A DNA stretch of 64,000 nt, from NCBI RefSeq assembly GCF_025961475.1, contig NZ_JAOQNS010000001.1, forward strand, positions 310,001 through 374,000, given 5' to 3'. Below, in pieces: positions 53,654-63,729 of the stretch; position 1 is the first letter of the stretch, and each line of letters begins with the position of its first letter. The notes under the pieces were generated by a model. That model saw only the letters and a list, made by a program, of their open reading frames with translations, had not been told where the DNA came from and did not search any database. The stretch comes from Rhodobium gokarnense (GTDB lineage Bacteria; Pseudomonadota; Alphaproteobacteria; Rhizobiales; Rhodobiaceae). The position numbers and the translations under genes are program-made.

Positions 53654-55174
53654 TCAGCGCGCGATCTTCAGGATTTTTTCCAGGTCGAGATGGGCCTCGA
53701 TATGGTCGGCGAGCGCGTCAAGCGTTGCCTCGATGGCGGCGTCGTGGCTCCGGTTCGACGGAGTGCCGCCGAGGGCTTCGATGAAGGCGGCGCGCTGGGC
53801 GTCATTCCCGAAGAGGCCGTGCAGATAGGTGCCGGAGACGAGGCCGTCGGCGGAGGTCGCGCCGTCGCTGCGGCCATCGGCAAAGCTCAGCACCGGCCGT
53901 CGCGTGTCCGGCCCAAAGGTGTCTCCGATGTGCATCTCGTAGCCGGCAAAGGGCGCGCCATTGGCGGCGCTCGTGCCCGAGGTCTCGGTCAGACGCTTGT
54001 CGCCGGTTAGCACCGTTTCGACGCTAAGGAGCCCGAGGCCGGGAACGGTTGCCGGCGGACCCTCGATGCCGTCGGGATCGGAGATCGTTTTTCCCAGCAT
54101 CTGGTAGCCGCCGCAGATGCCGAGCACTTTCCCGTCGCGGCGATGGTGGCCGGCAAGGTCGATGTCCCAGCCATTGGCGCGGAAGTCCGCGAGGTCGGCG
54201 ATGGTCGCCTTGGAGCCCGGCAGGATGACGAGGTCCAGGGGGGCCGGCAGGGGCTCGCCCGGTTCGACGAAGACGAGGTCGACGTCCGGCTCGGCGGCGA
54301 GCGGGTCGAAATCGTCGAAATTGGCGATCCGTGGCAGCAGCGGCACGGCGATTCGTATCCGTGCCCCGTCCTTGCGTACGGGCGTCCGTTCGGCGAGCTC
54401 GAAGGCGTCCTCGGCCGGCAGCAGCCGGGCGGCATCGAAATAGGGCAGGAGCCCGATCGCCGCCCAGCCGGTCCGCTCTGTTATCGTCGTCATGCCCTCG
54501 GCGAAGAGGCCCGAGTCGCCGCGCATCTTGTTGACGATGAAGCCCTCGATCATCGCCGCATCATCCGCATCGAGCACCGTCTTGGTGCCGACGAGGCTGG
54601 CGATGACGCCGCCGCGGTCGATGTCGCCGACGAGGACGACGGGCACGTCGGCGGCGCGGGCAAAGCCCATATTGGCGATGTCGTTGGCCCTCAGATTCGT
54701 CTCTGCGGCGCTGCCGGCGCCTTCCACGACGACGATGTCGGCCTCGGCCCTGAGCCGTTCGAAGCTTTCCAGCACGGCCGGCATCAGGCCCTTTTTGATC
54801 TCCTGGAACTCGCGCGCCTTGGCGCTTCCCGTCACCTTGCCCTGGACGACGACCTGGGCGCCGACCTCGCTCTGGGGCTTCAAGAGCACCGGGTTCATGT
54901 GGACAGTGGGGGGAACGCCGCAGGCCGTTGCCTGAAGCGCCTGGGCGCGGCCGATCTCGCCGCCATCGGCGGTCACCATGGCGTTGTTCGACATGTTCTG
55001 CGGCTTGAAGGGGCGCACGGTCAGGCCGCGCCGGGTGAGCGCGCGCGCGATGCCCGCCGTCAGCAGGGACTTGCCGACATTGGAGCCCGTTCCCTGGAAC
55101 ATGACGGCCCGTCCGCCGGCGCTTTTGCGCCCGCTTGCCGTCCCGTTCCCGTCGATGATGCGATTGACACCCAT
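53654..55174 (-). CDS. cobQ: Cobyric acid synthase CobQ
   Basis: Glutamine-dependent amidotransferase of 506 residues that amidates four side chains of adenosylcobyrinic acid a,c-diamide. The N-terminal ATP-binding domain begins [20 protein letters not shown] (about residues 26-45). The C-terminal glutaminase-like domain carries [11 protein letters not shown], the nucleophile Cys in [12 protein letters not shown], and the triad His in GTYLHGLF. The extra 24 N-terminal residues are poorly conserved-looking, so the true start could be later. It is divergent from the riboswitch-led operon and has no riboswitch of its own visible. Confidence 0.93.
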   Translation of the reverse strand: MGVNRIIDGNGTASGRKSAGGRAVMFQGTGSNVGKSLLTAGIARALTRRGLTVRPFKPQNMSNNAMVTADGGEIGRAQALQATACGVPPTVHMNPVLLKPQSEVGAQVVVQGKVTGSAKAREFQEIKKGLMPAVLESFERLRAEADIVVVEGAGSAAETNLRANDIANMGFARAADVPVVLVGDIDRGGVIASLVGTKTVLDADDAAMIEGFIVNKMRGDSGLFAEGMTTITERTGWAAIGLLPYFDAARLLPAEDAFELAERTPVRKDGARIRIAVPLLPRIANFDDFDPLAAEPDVDLVFVEPGEPLPAPLDLVILPGSKATIADLADFRANGWDIDLAGHHRRDGKVLGICGGYQMLGKTISDPDGIEGPPATVPGLGLLSVETVLTGDKRLTETSGTSAANGAPFAGYEMHIGDTFGPDTRRPVLSFADGRSDGATSADGLVSGTYLHGLFGNDAQRAAFIEALGGTPSNRSHDAAIEATLDALADHIEAHLDLEKILKIAR

Positions 55175-55199
55175 TTCGGCCCGTAATAATCAGAATCCG

Positions 55200-55375
55200 A
55201 CGGTTCTTCCATCGGGAAGATAATAGGGAATGCGGTGAGGGCTTTGCCCGATGCCGCAGCTGCCCCCGCAACTGTAGGCGGAATGCCGCTTGTCGGTGCG
55301 CCACTGGGTCACTTGAACGAACCCGGGAAGGCGACAAGCGGCGGAACGATCCGCGAGCCAGGAGACCTGCCGTCG
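55200..55375 (+). ncRNA. Cobalamin (adenosylcobalamin) riboswitch
   Basis: All main landmarks of the B12 aptamer are present in order: AATAGGGAATGCGGTG (from 55222), GCCGCAGCTGCCCCCGCAAC (from 55253), CCACTGG (55301), GGGAAGGCG (55325) and the B12 box GAGCCAGGAGACCTGCC (55355-55371). It precedes the DUF1636-cobW-cobN operon. A GCGCGC/GCGCGC hairpin at about 55499-55518, just before the Shine-Dalgarno of the first gene, may be part of the expression platform and would act on translation, since no T-tract follows. The 160 bases between aptamer and gene are otherwise non-coding. Confidence 0.92.
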
Positions 55376-55535
55376 ACAGAAAGATTGCGCGGTCGAACGG
55401 GGTGCGTCGGCCAGGGCAAACGCCGCGAGGGATTCTTCGTCCAGCGGCGCGTTTCGCTCACCATCAGGCGATTCGGAAATGCAAGGCACCCGGTAACAGC
55501 GCGCGTTTCTTAGCGCGCCGGACAAGGACTGCGCG

Positions 55536-55940
55536 GTGCCGGACGACGATCAGCCTCTTCTCCACGTCTGCGTGACCTGCAAGAACGCCAAGCTTCCCGC
55601 GCCCGGCGAGGACGACCCGGCGCATGGCCGCGTCCTCTTTGAGCGGATCGCAGCAAAGCTTGAGGCCGATGGGGAGGCGCCGATCGCGGTGGAGCCCATC
55701 GTCTGCATGGCCAATTGCGAGCAGGGCTGCTCTGTCGCCATCTCCGCACCCGGCAAATGGTCCTATCTCCTCGGCCACCTGACGCCCGACCACGCCGACG
55801 ATCTCATCACCTATGGCGCCGCCTTTCGCGCATCGAAGAAGGGCACCGTCTTCCGGTCCAAGCGACCGGCCTCCCTCTACGACGCCATCGTTGCCCGCTT
55901 TCCCGGCATGCTTGCCAAGGACGAGGAACCCCAGACATGA
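55536..55940 (+). CDS. DUF1636 ferredoxin-like protein of the cobalamin operon
   Basis: Protein of 134 residues of the DUF1636 (ferredoxin-like metal-binding) family. Cysteines are arranged HVCVTCKNAK at residues 11-20 and CMANCEQGCSVAISAPGKW at about 57-75, able to hold an iron-sulfur cluster. These proteins are typical first genes of B12-regulated cob operons; a role in cobalt handling or electron supply is inferred. The start is GTG with AAGGA upstream. It overlaps cobW by four bases. Confidence 0.82.
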   Translation: MPDDDQPLLHVCVTCKNAKLPAPGEDDPAHGRVLFERIAAKLEADGEAPIAVEPIVCMANCEQGCSVAISAPGKWSYLLGHLTPDHADDLITYGAAFRASKKGTVFRSKRPASLYDAIVARFPGMLAKDEEPQT

Positions 55941-56977
55941 AGACCATCGCCGAGCGCATTCCCGTCACCGTGATCACCGGCTTCCTCGGCGCCGGCAAGA
56001 CGACGCTGCTGCGCCATGTCCTTGAGAATGCCGGCGGACGGCGCTTTGCCGTCCTCGTCAACGAGTTCGGCTCGGTCGGCGTCGACGGCGGGCTCCTGCA
56101 GGGCTGCGGTCTCGCCTCGTGCCGGGACGAGGACATCGTGGAACTGGCCAATGGCTGCATCTGCTGCACGGTCGCCGACGACTTCCTGCCGACCATGCAG
56201 GCGCTGCTGGACCGGGACGAAAAGCCGGATCACGTGCTGATCGAGACCTCGGGCGTCGCCCTGCCGAAGCCGCTGATCAAGGCATTCGACTGGCCGGATA
56301 TCCGCGCCCGCATGACAGTGGACGGAGTGATCGCCGTCGTCGATGCCCCTGCCGTTGCCGACGGGCGCTTCGCCGACGATCCGGACGCGGTGGAGGCGCA
56401 GCGGCAGGCCGACGAGATGCTCGACCACGACAATCCGCTGAACGAGGTCTATGAGGACCAGCTCATGGCCGCCGACATTATCCTCCTCAACAAGGCGGAC
56501 CTGTTGGAGCCGTCCGAGATCGAGCGGCTGACGGCGCAGATCGCGGGGGAAGTTCCACGAGCCGTCAAGATCGTGCCGACGGTGAGCGGCCAGCTCGACG
56601 TCGACGCCGTGCTCGGCCTTGCGGCTGCCGCGGAAGACGACCTCGACGCGCGGCCGTCGCACCACGATGCCGTCGACGGCGAGCACGAGCACGACGACTT
56701 CGAGAGTTTCATTGTCGAGCTGCCGGAGCTGTCCGCGCCTGAGCCGCTCTTGGAACGGCTGAAGACCGTTACCGGCGACCATCCGATCCTGCGGGTAAAG
56801 GGCCATGCCGCCGTTGCCGGAAAGCCGATGCGGCTAACGGTGCAGGGCGTCGGAGAGCGCCTGCAGCACCATTACGACCGGCCCTGGCCGGCGAACGATC
56901 CGCGGCGGGGCCAGCTCGTCGTCATCGGCCTTTCCGGCCTCGACCGGGCGGCGATTGAGACGGCGATCCGCGGTTAG
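55937..56977 (+). CDS. cobW: CobW, cobalt-handling G3E GTPase
   Basis: G3E-family GTPase of 346 residues, thought to load cobalt for CobN. Visible motifs are P-loop GFLGAGKTTLLRHVL (residues 15-29), the metal-binding CXCC as GCICCTVADDF (about 73-83), and LNKADLL. A His/Asp-rich linker (HHDAVDGEHEHDD, about residues 235-247) precedes the C-terminal CobW domain. The ATG overlaps DUF1636 by four bases; cobN starts three bases after its stop. Confidence 0.93.
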   Translation: MKTIAERIPVTVITGFLGAGKTTLLRHVLENAGGRRFAVLVNEFGSVGVDGGLLQGCGLASCRDEDIVELANGCICCTVADDFLPTMQALLDRDEKPDHVLIETSGVALPKPLIKAFDWPDIRARMTVDGVIAVVDAPAVADGRFADDPDAVEAQRQADEMLDHDNPLNEVYEDQLMAADIILLNKADLLEPSEIERLTAQIAGEVPRAVKIVPTVSGQLDVDAVLGLAAAAEDDLDARPSHHDAVDGEHEHDDFESFIVELPELSAPEPLLERLKTVTGDHPILRVKGHAAVAGKPMRLTVQGVGERLQHHYDRPWPANDPRRGQLVVIGLSGLDRAAIETAIRG

Positions 56978-56980
56978 CCC

Positions 56981-59900
56981 ATGCACCTTCTCGTCCGCGA
57001 AAGCCATTCTCTGGAGGAAGCCGAGGTCGCCGTCGATCTCGGCCAGAGTGCTGCGGAGATCGTCGTCCTGTCGTTCTCCGACAGCGATCTCAATGCGCTC
57101 GCCGCGGCCTTCCAACCGCTGGAAGGCGAATTGCCGAGCGTGCGGATCGCCAACCTGTCCCGGCTCAAGCACCCGATGTCGGTCGACCTCTATGTGGAGG
57201 AGGTGATCGCCCGGGCGAAATGCGTCATCCTCCGGCTCCTCGGCGGCATCGACTACTGGCGCTACGGCGTCGACGAGGTGGTCGCCGCCTGCCGCAAGTC
57301 GGGGGCGGCGCTGGTGCTATTGCCGGGCGATGGGCGCAAGGACGAGCGGCTGGCGGTGCTCTCCACGGTCGACGAGGACATGCACGCCCGCCTCGACGAT
57401 CTCTTTGCCGCCGGCGGGCCGGCGAACATGGGGCTCGCCCTGAAGCTTGCCGCGCACCTGACTGGTGCCGCGCCCGATCCGGGCGGGGCGGCCGAGACCG
57501 TGCCGCTCTTCGGCGTCCACGACCTTGCGACGCCCGAACAGGACGGCCGGCCGCTCGCGATCCTGATCTTCTACCGCTCCTATCTCCTTGCCGGCGATTT
57601 CGCGCCGATCGAAGCGCTGGCAGAGGCTCTCGACGGGGAGGGGCTCAACGCCCGCGCTGTCTTCGTCCACAGTCTGAAGGACGCGGGCGCTGCCGCCTTC
57701 GTCGCCGACACGCTCCGCATCTGGCAGCCGGCGGTCGTGATCAACGCCACCGGCTTTTCCGCCCGGCTCGGCGACGGGCCGTCGCCGCTCGATGCGGCCG
57801 GGGTCCCGGTCTTGCAGGCCGTGTTTGCGGGCTCGTCTCGCGAGGCGTGGGAGGGTGCCGCGCGCGGGCTCTCCCAGGCCGATCTCGCCATGCAGGTGGT
57901 GCTGCCGGAACTGGACGGTCGGGTGCTTGCCACCGCGGTCTCCTTCAAAGCCGAGGAGGTGGTGATCCCGGCGCTGCAATATTGCCGTGCCATGCACCAG
58001 CCCTTCGATGAAGGCATCGCGCTGACCGCGCGGCGGGCGGCGAACTGGGCGCGTCTTGCCGGCAAGGCGCGAGCCGAGCGGCGGCTTGCGCTCATTCTCT
58101 CCGACTATCCGGCCGGCGGCGGCCATGTGGCCCATGCGGTCGGCCTGGACACGGTCGCGAGCCTGGAAGCGCTGATCGCGCGGCTCGACCGCGAGGGTTA
58201 CGATGTCGACGATACGCTGCCCGATCAGAAAACCCTCGTTGCCGGGCTGTGCGAGGTCGAAGCCGCGCCGACGCTCTTGCTCGACGACTACCGCGCGCTG
58301 TTTTCCTCCCTGCCGGACAGTGTGCGCCGGGACGTTCTGGAAGCCTGGGGCCCGCCGGAGGAGGACCCGGCCGCAGAAAGCGGCGCGTTCCGCTTCAAGG
58401 TTTTGAACGTCGGCAAGTCGGTGGCGGCGATCCAGCCGGATCGGGGCGCGCGCGACGACCGCAAGGCGACCTATCACGACCCGGACCTGCCGCCGCGCCA
58501 TGCCTATGTCGCCTTCTATCTCTGGCTCTCCCGCACGCTTCGCATCGACGCCATCGTCCATCTCGGCACCCACGGCACGCTGGAATGGCTGCCGGGCAAG
58601 GCCGTTGCCCTTTCCGGCGCCTGTTTCCCGACGCTTCTCTCCGCCGACCTGCCGGTCGTCTATCCCTTCATCGTCAACAATCCGGGCGAGGCGGCCGTCG
58701 CCAAGCGGCGCGTTGGCGCCGTCACCATCGGCCATCTGACGCCGCCGCTGAAGCAGGCTGGCGTCCATGGCTCGGCCCGCGAGCTGGAGCGGCTGGTCGA
58801 CGAATTCGCCGCCGCCGACGGGCTCGACGTCCGACGCATGGCGCTGCTCAGGCGGGAAATCCTGGAGCGCGCCGAAAGCGAGGGGCTGCTTGCCGAAAGC
58901 GGCGTCACCCGCGACATGTCCGACGACGACGCGCTCGCCCGGCTCGACGCCTATCTCTGCGACGTCAAGGATCTTCAGATCCGCGATGGGCTTCATATCT
59001 TCGGATGGACGCCGGGGGAGGAGCGCCGCGAGATGCTGCTCGGTGCTCTGAAAGCGGCTGCGCCGGGCATTGCGCCGGACGACCTTGAGCGTCGCCTCGA
59101 TGCGTCGCCGGCCGCCGAGATGAACGCCCTCCTTGCTGCCCTCGACGGCCGCTTCGTGGAACCCGGCCCGGCCGGCGCACCGACCCGCGGCCGCGCCGAC
59201 GTGCTGCCGACCGGACGTAATCTTTTCACGATCGATCCCCGCGCGATCCCGACCCGCTCCGCGCTGGTGCTCGCGGAAAAGGCCGCGGACAATCTCCTGC
59301 TGCGCCACCTGCAGGAACATGGCGACTGGCCGCGCTCGTTGGTCATCGACCTGTGGGGCTCGACCACAATGCGCACAGGCGGTGAGGATCTGGCGCTCGC
59401 GCTCACGCTGATGGGCGTGAAACCGGTCTGGGACGATGGCTCGGCCCGGGTCTCCGGCTTTGAAATCCTGTCCCAGGCGCTGCTCGACCGGCCGCGCATC
59501 GACGTCACAGTGCGCATCTCGGGCGTCTTCCGCGATGCCTTCGAGAGCCAGATCGCGCTGCTCGATGCCGCGATCCGGGCCGTCGCGTCCCTCGACGAGC
59601 CCTCGGGCAATCCGCTCGCCGAGGCCGCACGGGGGCTGGCGGGCGCCGCGTTCCGCCGGGCGACGACGCGCATCTTCGGGGCTGCTGTCGGCGACTACGG
59701 CACCGGCATCGAGACGGCGATGCTGCGCGGCGACTGGCAGGCATCGAGCGACCTCGGCACGCGCTACATCGACGCCTCCTCCTTTGCCTACGGCAAGGAC
59801 CTCGACGGCGTTGCCGACCGGAAGGGGTTTGCCGATCGGCTCAAGGCCGCCGATGCCTTCGTGCATTCCCAGGACCATGGCGAGGTCGACCTTTTGGAAA

Positions 59901-60355
59901 GCATCGACTACGCCGCCCATGAGGGCGGGTTCGCCGCCGCTGCCGAAGCGCTCGGCGGCAAGCCGGCGCTCTACCATGCCGACACCTCGAAACCGGACGC
60001 GCCGACCATCCGCACGGTCGCCGAAGAGGTCGCGCGGATCGTGCGCGGCCGCGCCGCCAATCCGGACTGGATCGCCGGCATGATGCGCCACGGCTATCGC
60101 GGCGCCTCGGAGATCGCCCGCACCATCGACGGGCTCTCCGGCTTTGCCGCCACCGTGCCCGTGCGCTTCGACCGGCAGTTCGAGCTTTTGTTCGAGGCGA
60201 CCCTCGGCAATGACGAGGTCGACGGCTTTCTGATGGACGCCAACCCGGCCGCGCGCGAGACCATGGCCGACCGGTTCCGCGACGCCATCTCCCGCGACCT
60301 CTGGCGTCCGCGGCGTAATTCGGTCGCTATGGCGCTGGAGGGGGACGCGTTGTGA
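56981..60355 (+). CDS. cobN: Aerobic cobaltochelatase large subunit CobN
   Basis: Chelatase subunit of 1124 residues that inserts Co2+ into hydrogenobyrinic acid a,c-diamide together with CobS and CobT, ATPase subunits not encoded in this window. The CobN/BchH/ChlH signature HLGTHGTLEWLPGKAVALS is at about residues 526-544, followed by the long conserved core. It is somewhat shorter than the Pseudomonas denitrificans CobN (about 1275), without any internal break seen. A long antisense open frame over the gene is a GC artefact. The stop overlaps the cobG GTG start. Confidence 0.95.
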   Translation: MHLLVRESHSLEEAEVAVDLGQSAAEIVVLSFSDSDLNALAAAFQPLEGELPSVRIANLSRLKHPMSVDLYVEEVIARAKCVILRLLGGIDYWRYGVDEVVAACRKSGAALVLLPGDGRKDERLAVLSTVDEDMHARLDDLFAAGGPANMGLALKLAAHLTGAAPDPGGAAETVPLFGVHDLATPEQDGRPLAILIFYRSYLLAGDFAPIEALAEALDGEGLNARAVFVHSLKDAGAAAFVADTLRIWQPAVVINATGFSARLGDGPSPLDAAGVPVLQAVFAGSSREAWEGAARGLSQADLAMQVVLPELDGRVLATAVSFKAEEVVIPALQYCRAMHQPFDEGIALTARRAANWARLAGKARAERRLALILSDYPAGGGHVAHAVGLDTVASLEALIARLDREGYDVDDTLPDQKTLVAGLCEVEAAPTLLLDDYRALFSSLPDSVRRDVLEAWGPPEEDPAAESGAFRFKVLNVGKSVAAIQPDRGARDDRKATYHDPDLPPRHAYVAFYLWLSRTLRIDAIVHLGTHGTLEWLPGKAVALSGACFPTLLSADLPVVYPFIVNNPGEAAVAKRRVGAVTIGHLTPPLKQAGVHGSARELERLVDEFAAADGLDVRRMALLRREILERAESEGLLAESGVTRDMSDDDALARLDAYLCDVKDLQIRDGLHIFGWTPGEERREMLLGALKAAAPGIAPDDLERRLDASPAAEMNALLAALDGRFVEPGPAGAPTRGRADVLPTGRNLFTIDPRAIPTRSALVLAEKAADNLLLRHLQEHGDWPRSLVIDLWGSTTMRTGGEDLALALTLMGVKPVWDDGSARVSGFEILSQALLDRPRIDVTVRISGVFRDAFESQIALLDAAIRAVASLDEPSGNPLAEAARGLAGAAFRRATTRIFGAAVGDYGTGIETAMLRGDWQASSDLGTRYIDASSFAYGKDLDGVADRKGFADRLKAADAFVHSQDHGEVDLLESIDYAAHEGGFAAAAEALGGKPALYHADTSKPDAPTIRTVAEEVARIVRGRAANPDWIAGMMRHGYRGASEIARTIDGLSGFAATVPVRFDRQFELLFEATLGNDEVDGFLMDANPAARETMADRFRDAISRDLWRPRRNSVAMALEGDAL

Positions 60356-61620
60356 CGGCGCCGATGCGCAAGGGCTGGTGCCCGAGCCTGTTGACACCGA
60401 TGGCATCCGGTGACGGGTTTCTGGCGCGCGTGAAGCCGACGGCCGCGACGGTTTCGGCGGAGGCCGCGCGGGCGCTCGCCGAGGCCGCGCAGCGCTACGG
60501 CAACGGGCTCGTCGACGTCACCAACCGCTCGAACCTGCAGTTCCGCGGCTTCTCGCCGGATGGCATCGCGCCCTTTGCCGATGTCGTCTTTCGCCATGGC
60601 CTTGCCCATGACAGCGCGCCGGTTGAGCAGGTGCGCAACGTGGCGGCGAGCCCGCTCGGGGCGGACGATCCGACGGCGACGTTCGGCGCGCATCGGGCCG
60701 CGCGGGCGATTGAAGCGATGCTGGCGATGTCGCCGGAGCTTTTCGCCCTGCCCGGGAAATTCGGCTTTTCCGTCGATGGCGGCGGGGCCTTGCCCCTCGG
60801 CGATGTGGGGGCGGATGTGCTGTTTGTGCCGGGATCGAGCGGCGTTGCGGTGCGCGTTGCCGGGGCGCCGCTTATGGCCGATTGCGCCGAGGAGGACGTC
60901 CCGGCGGTCGCCCGGGCGCTGGCGCTGGCTTTCCTCGATCTCGCCAAGGCGCGCTCCGACCCACCGAGGCGGATGCGCCATCTGGTGGACGCGGTCGGCG
61001 CCGAGGCGGTCTTCCGGCACGCAGGGCTCGCGCCGGTGGGCAAGGGGACACCGGTGGGGCGACCCGCACCCCGCATCGGCTATGGTGATCTTGCAGGCGG
61101 CTCGGGCTTCTTTTTGGCGGGCGTTGCGTTCGGGGCGCTGGAGGCGGGTGCGCTTTCACGGCTTGCCGACCTTGCCGAGGATTTTGAGGACGGCACGATC
61201 CGGCTGACGCCTTGGCGGTCGCTCGTCCTCGTCGGCATCGCGGCCGAGGCGGCGGATGCCGTTGCGGAAGGCGTTGCCGCCGCGGGCTTGATCACCGATC
61301 CCGCCGACCCGCGCCTTGCCATGGTCGCGTGCTCCGGAACGCCGGCCTGCGAAAGCGCGACGGCCGCAACCCGCGTGGATGCCGCGCGCATCGCCGCATC
61401 CGGCGTACTCGACGGGCTTTCTGGCACGACGCTCCATGTCTCCGGCTGCGCAAAGGGCTGCGCCCATCCGCGCCCGGCCGCCGTCACGCTGGCCGGCCGG
61501 AACGGCGCCTATGACGTGATTCTGAATGGCAGGGCGGACGCCGCGCCGCATTTCACCGGGCTTGACGTTGAGGGTGTCATCGCCGTACTTGCGACGGCCC
61601 CCTGGAGTAAACCCCGTTGA
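60352..61620 (+). CDS. cobG: Precorrin-3B synthase CobG
   Basis: Oxygen-dependent enzyme of 422 residues in the nitrite/sulfite reductase-like superfamily, converting precorrin-3A to precorrin-3B. Cysteines for the 4Fe-4S cluster are visible as ACSGTPACESA (about residues 324-334) and VSGCAKGCAHP (about 363-373). CobG marks the aerobic route of B12 synthesis, so the organism makes its corrin ring with O2. Starts with GTG inside the end of cobN (GTGA). Confidence 0.93.
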   Translation: MTAPMRKGWCPSLLTPMASGDGFLARVKPTAATVSAEAARALAEAAQRYGNGLVDVTNRSNLQFRGFSPDGIAPFADVVFRHGLAHDSAPVEQVRNVAASPLGADDPTATFGAHRAARAIEAMLAMSPELFALPGKFGFSVDGGGALPLGDVGADVLFVPGSSGVAVRVAGAPLMADCAEEDVPAVARALALAFLDLAKARSDPPRRMRHLVDAVGAEAVFRHAGLAPVGKGTPVGRPAPRIGYGDLAGGSGFFLAGVAFGALEAGALSRLADLAEDFEDGTIRLTPWRSLVLVGIAAEAADAVAEGVAAAGLITDPADPRLAMVACSGTPACESATAATRVDAARIAASGVLDGLSGTTLHVSGCAKGCAHPRPAAVTLAGRNGAYDVILNGRADAAPHFTGLDVEGVIAVLATAPWSKPR

Positions 61621-62249
61621 CACCCGGCTACGACTACATCCGCGACGGCGCGGAGATTTACAGAAAATCCTTCGCGACGATCCGGTCCGAGGCGGACCTT
61701 GCCCGTTTCAGCGACGACGAGGCGCGCGTTGCCGTGCGCATCATCCACGCGTGCGGTATGGTCGACGTCGCCAAAGACCTGACCTTCTCGCCGGGATTCA
61801 CCGAGGCCGCCCAGGCGGCGCTGAAGGCCGGCGCGCCGATCCTGTGCGATGCCAAGATGGTTGCCAACGGGGTGACCCGCACGCGCCTGCCGGCCGAGAA
61901 CCGTGTGATCTGCACCCTCGATTTTCCGGCCGTGCCGGGCTTGGCGAAAGAGATCGGCAACACGCGCTCGGCCGCCGCCCTCGACCTCTGGGGCGCCGAG
62001 ATGGAAGGGGCGCTCGTTGCCATCGGCAATGCGCCGACCGCGCTCTTTCATCTCCTTGAACTCTTCGATGCCGGGGCGCCGCTGCCGGCGGCCGTCATCG
62101 GCATGCCGGTCGGCTTCGTCGGTGCGGCGGAATCCAAGGAAGCGCTCGCCGCCGACGGGCGCGTGCCGTGCCTCACCGTTTCCGGCCGGCGCGGCGGCAG
62201 CGCCATGACGGCGGCCGCCGTCAACGCCCTTGCCACTGAGGTGGAGTGA
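61617..62249 (+). CDS. cobH: Precorrin-8X methylmutase CobH
   Basis: Methyl-migrating mutase of 210 residues making hydrogenobyrinate from precorrin-8X. The catalytic histidine is H43 (VRIIHACGMVDVAKDL). GNTRSAAALDLWGAEMEGAL and GFVGAAESKEAL are further family blocks. The start is a TTG overlapping the cobG stop (TTGA), which gives the expected N-terminus YDYIRDGAEIYRKSFATIRS. The stop overlaps the cobI ATG by one base (TGATG). Confidence 0.93.
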   Translation: MTPGYDYIRDGAEIYRKSFATIRSEADLARFSDDEARVAVRIIHACGMVDVAKDLTFSPGFTEAAQAALKAGAPILCDAKMVANGVTRTRLPAENRVICTLDFPAVPGLAKEIGNTRSAAALDLWGAEMEGALVAIGNAPTALFHLLELFDAGAPLPAAVIGMPVGFVGAAESKEALAADGRVPCLTVSGRRGGSAMTAAAVNALATEVE

Positions 62250-62977
62250 TGGCGACCGGCACCCTCTACGGCGTCGGCGTCGGGCCGGGCGATCCGGAAC
62301 TGATGACGCTGAAGGCGGCGCGGCTGATCGGCTCGTGCCCCATCGTCGCCTATTTCGCCAAGCGCGGGCGCCAGGGCCATGCAAGGCGCATCGTCGACGG
62401 GCATATCGGACCCGATTCGCGCGAGTTGCGGCTGGAATATCCGTTCACGACGGAAGTGCCGGTCGACGATCCGCACTATCCGAGGGAGCTGTCGGCCTTT
62501 TATTCCCGCTCGGCGGAGGAGGTGGCGGCCGAGCTCGATGCCGGCCGGGACGTTGCCGTCATCTGCGAGGGCGACCCGTTCTTCTACGGCTCGTTCATGT
62601 ATCTCTTCGACCGGCTGTCCAAGGTCTATCCGACCGAGATCGTACCCGGCATTTCCGGCATGCATGGCTGCTGGGCGCAGGCGAAGACGCCGATCTGCCA
62701 TGGCGACGACGTCTTTTCCGTGCTTCCCGGCACGATGGACGGCGCGCTGCTGACGGAGCGTCTCAAGGGCAGCGACGCCGCCGTCATCATGAAGATCGGC
62801 CGCAACCTTGAAAAGGTGCGCACGGCCCTTGCCGAGGCCGGGCTTCTGGACCGCGCGATCTATGTGGAGCAGGGGACCATGGCGGGCGAGCGGGTGGAAA
62901 AACTCGCCGATCTCGCCCACGCGCCGGCGCCCTATTTCTCGCTGATCCTCGTTCCAGGCCGTCAGGGGCTTCGATGA
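62249..62977 (+). CDS. cobI: Precorrin-2 C20-methyltransferase CobI
   Basis: SAM-dependent tetrapyrrole methyltransferase of 242 residues. The N-terminal motif is LYGVGVGPGDPELMTLKAAR (residues 6-25), and the SAM-binding parts are VAVICEGDPFFYGSFMYLFD and VPGISGMHGCW. A GTG at 62246 is an alternative start one codon earlier. It overlaps cobJ by four bases. Confidence 0.94.
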   Translation: MATGTLYGVGVGPGDPELMTLKAARLIGSCPIVAYFAKRGRQGHARRIVDGHIGPDSRELRLEYPFTTEVPVDDPHYPRELSAFYSRSAEEVAAELDAGRDVAVICEGDPFFYGSFMYLFDRLSKVYPTEIVPGISGMHGCWAQAKTPICHGDDVFSVLPGTMDGALLTERLKGSDAAVIMKIGRNLEKVRTALAEAGLLDRAIYVEQGTMAGERVEKLADLAHAPAPYFSLILVPGRQGLR

Positions 62978-63729
62978 GCGGTTCCCTCACCATCGTCGGG
63001 CTCGGCCCCGGTGCCGCCGACCAGGTGACGGGCGCCGCATCGGAGGCGCTTGCCGCGGCCACCGATATCGTCGGCTACGGACCTTATGTGGACCGGGTGC
63101 CGGAGCGAGTCGGCCAGCAGCGCCACCGCACCGACAATCGCGAGGAAATCGACCGGGCGCGCCATGCGCTGGAAATGGCTGCGGAGGGGCGCCGTGTCGC
63201 CGTCGTTTCCTCCGGCGATCCGGGTGTCTTTGCGATGGCCGCGGCCGTCTTCGAGGCGGTCGAGATGGGGGAAGCCGCCTGGCGGGCGCTCGATATTTCG
63301 GTCGTGCCGGGGATTTCGGCGATGTTCGCCGCAGCGTCCCGGCTCGGCGCGCCGCTCGGCCACGATTTCTGCGCCATTTCCCTCTCGGACAATCTGAAGC
63401 CCTGGGACCTGGTGCTGAAGCGGCTTCGCGCCGCGGCCGAGGGCGACTTCGTCATTGCGCTCTACAATGCGGCTTCCAAGGCGCGGCCGCACCATCTCGG
63501 CGAGGCGTTTTCTCTCCTTCGCGAGATCAAGGGGCCGGACGTGCCGGTGATCTTTGCGACGGCCATCTCCCGCGCCGACGAGGCGATCGAGATCACGACG
63601 CTGGGCGAGGCCGATGCCTCCCGCGCCGACATGCGCACGCTCGTCATGATCGGCTCCAGCGCGACGCGGCTGGTGGAGCGGCCCGGTGCGCGGCCCTTCG
63701 TCTATACGCCGCGGCGTATAGACGGTTAG
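62974..63729 (+). CDS. cobJ: Precorrin-3B C17-methyltransferase CobJ
   Basis: Methyltransferase of 251 residues that also drives ring contraction of precorrin-3B. Characteristic stretches are LTIVGLGPGAADQVTGAASE (residues 4-23), VVSSGDPGVFAMAAAVFEAV and HDFCAISLSDNLKPWDLVLK. Last plus-strand gene of the operon in view. Its stop codon overlaps, on the opposite strand, the stop of cobK: TTAG at 63726-63729 serves as TAG for cobJ and TAA for cobK. Confidence 0.94.
   Translation: MSGSLTIVGLGPGAADQVTGAASEALAAATDIVGYGPYVDRVPERVGQQRHRTDNREEIDRARHALEMAAEGRRVAVVSSGDPGVFAMAAAVFEAVEMGEAAWRALDISVVPGISAMFAAASRLGAPLGHDFCAISLSDNLKPWDLVLKRLRAAAEGDFVIALYNAASKARPHHLGEAFSLLREIKGPDVPVIFATAISRADEAIEITTLGEADASRADMRTLVMIGSSATRLVERPGARPFVYTPRRIDG

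Noticed and set aside
55175-55220. Second cobalamin riboswitch on the minus strand for cobQ
   Set aside because: No B12 box or aptamer landmarks are seen reading towards cobQ; only the plus-strand aptamer is present.
57317-60406. A 1029-codon open frame antisense to cobN
   Set aside because: It is low-complexity Arg/Gly/Asp/Gln sequence with no motif, and the opposite strand encodes an unmistakable CobN; typical GC-rich antisense openness.
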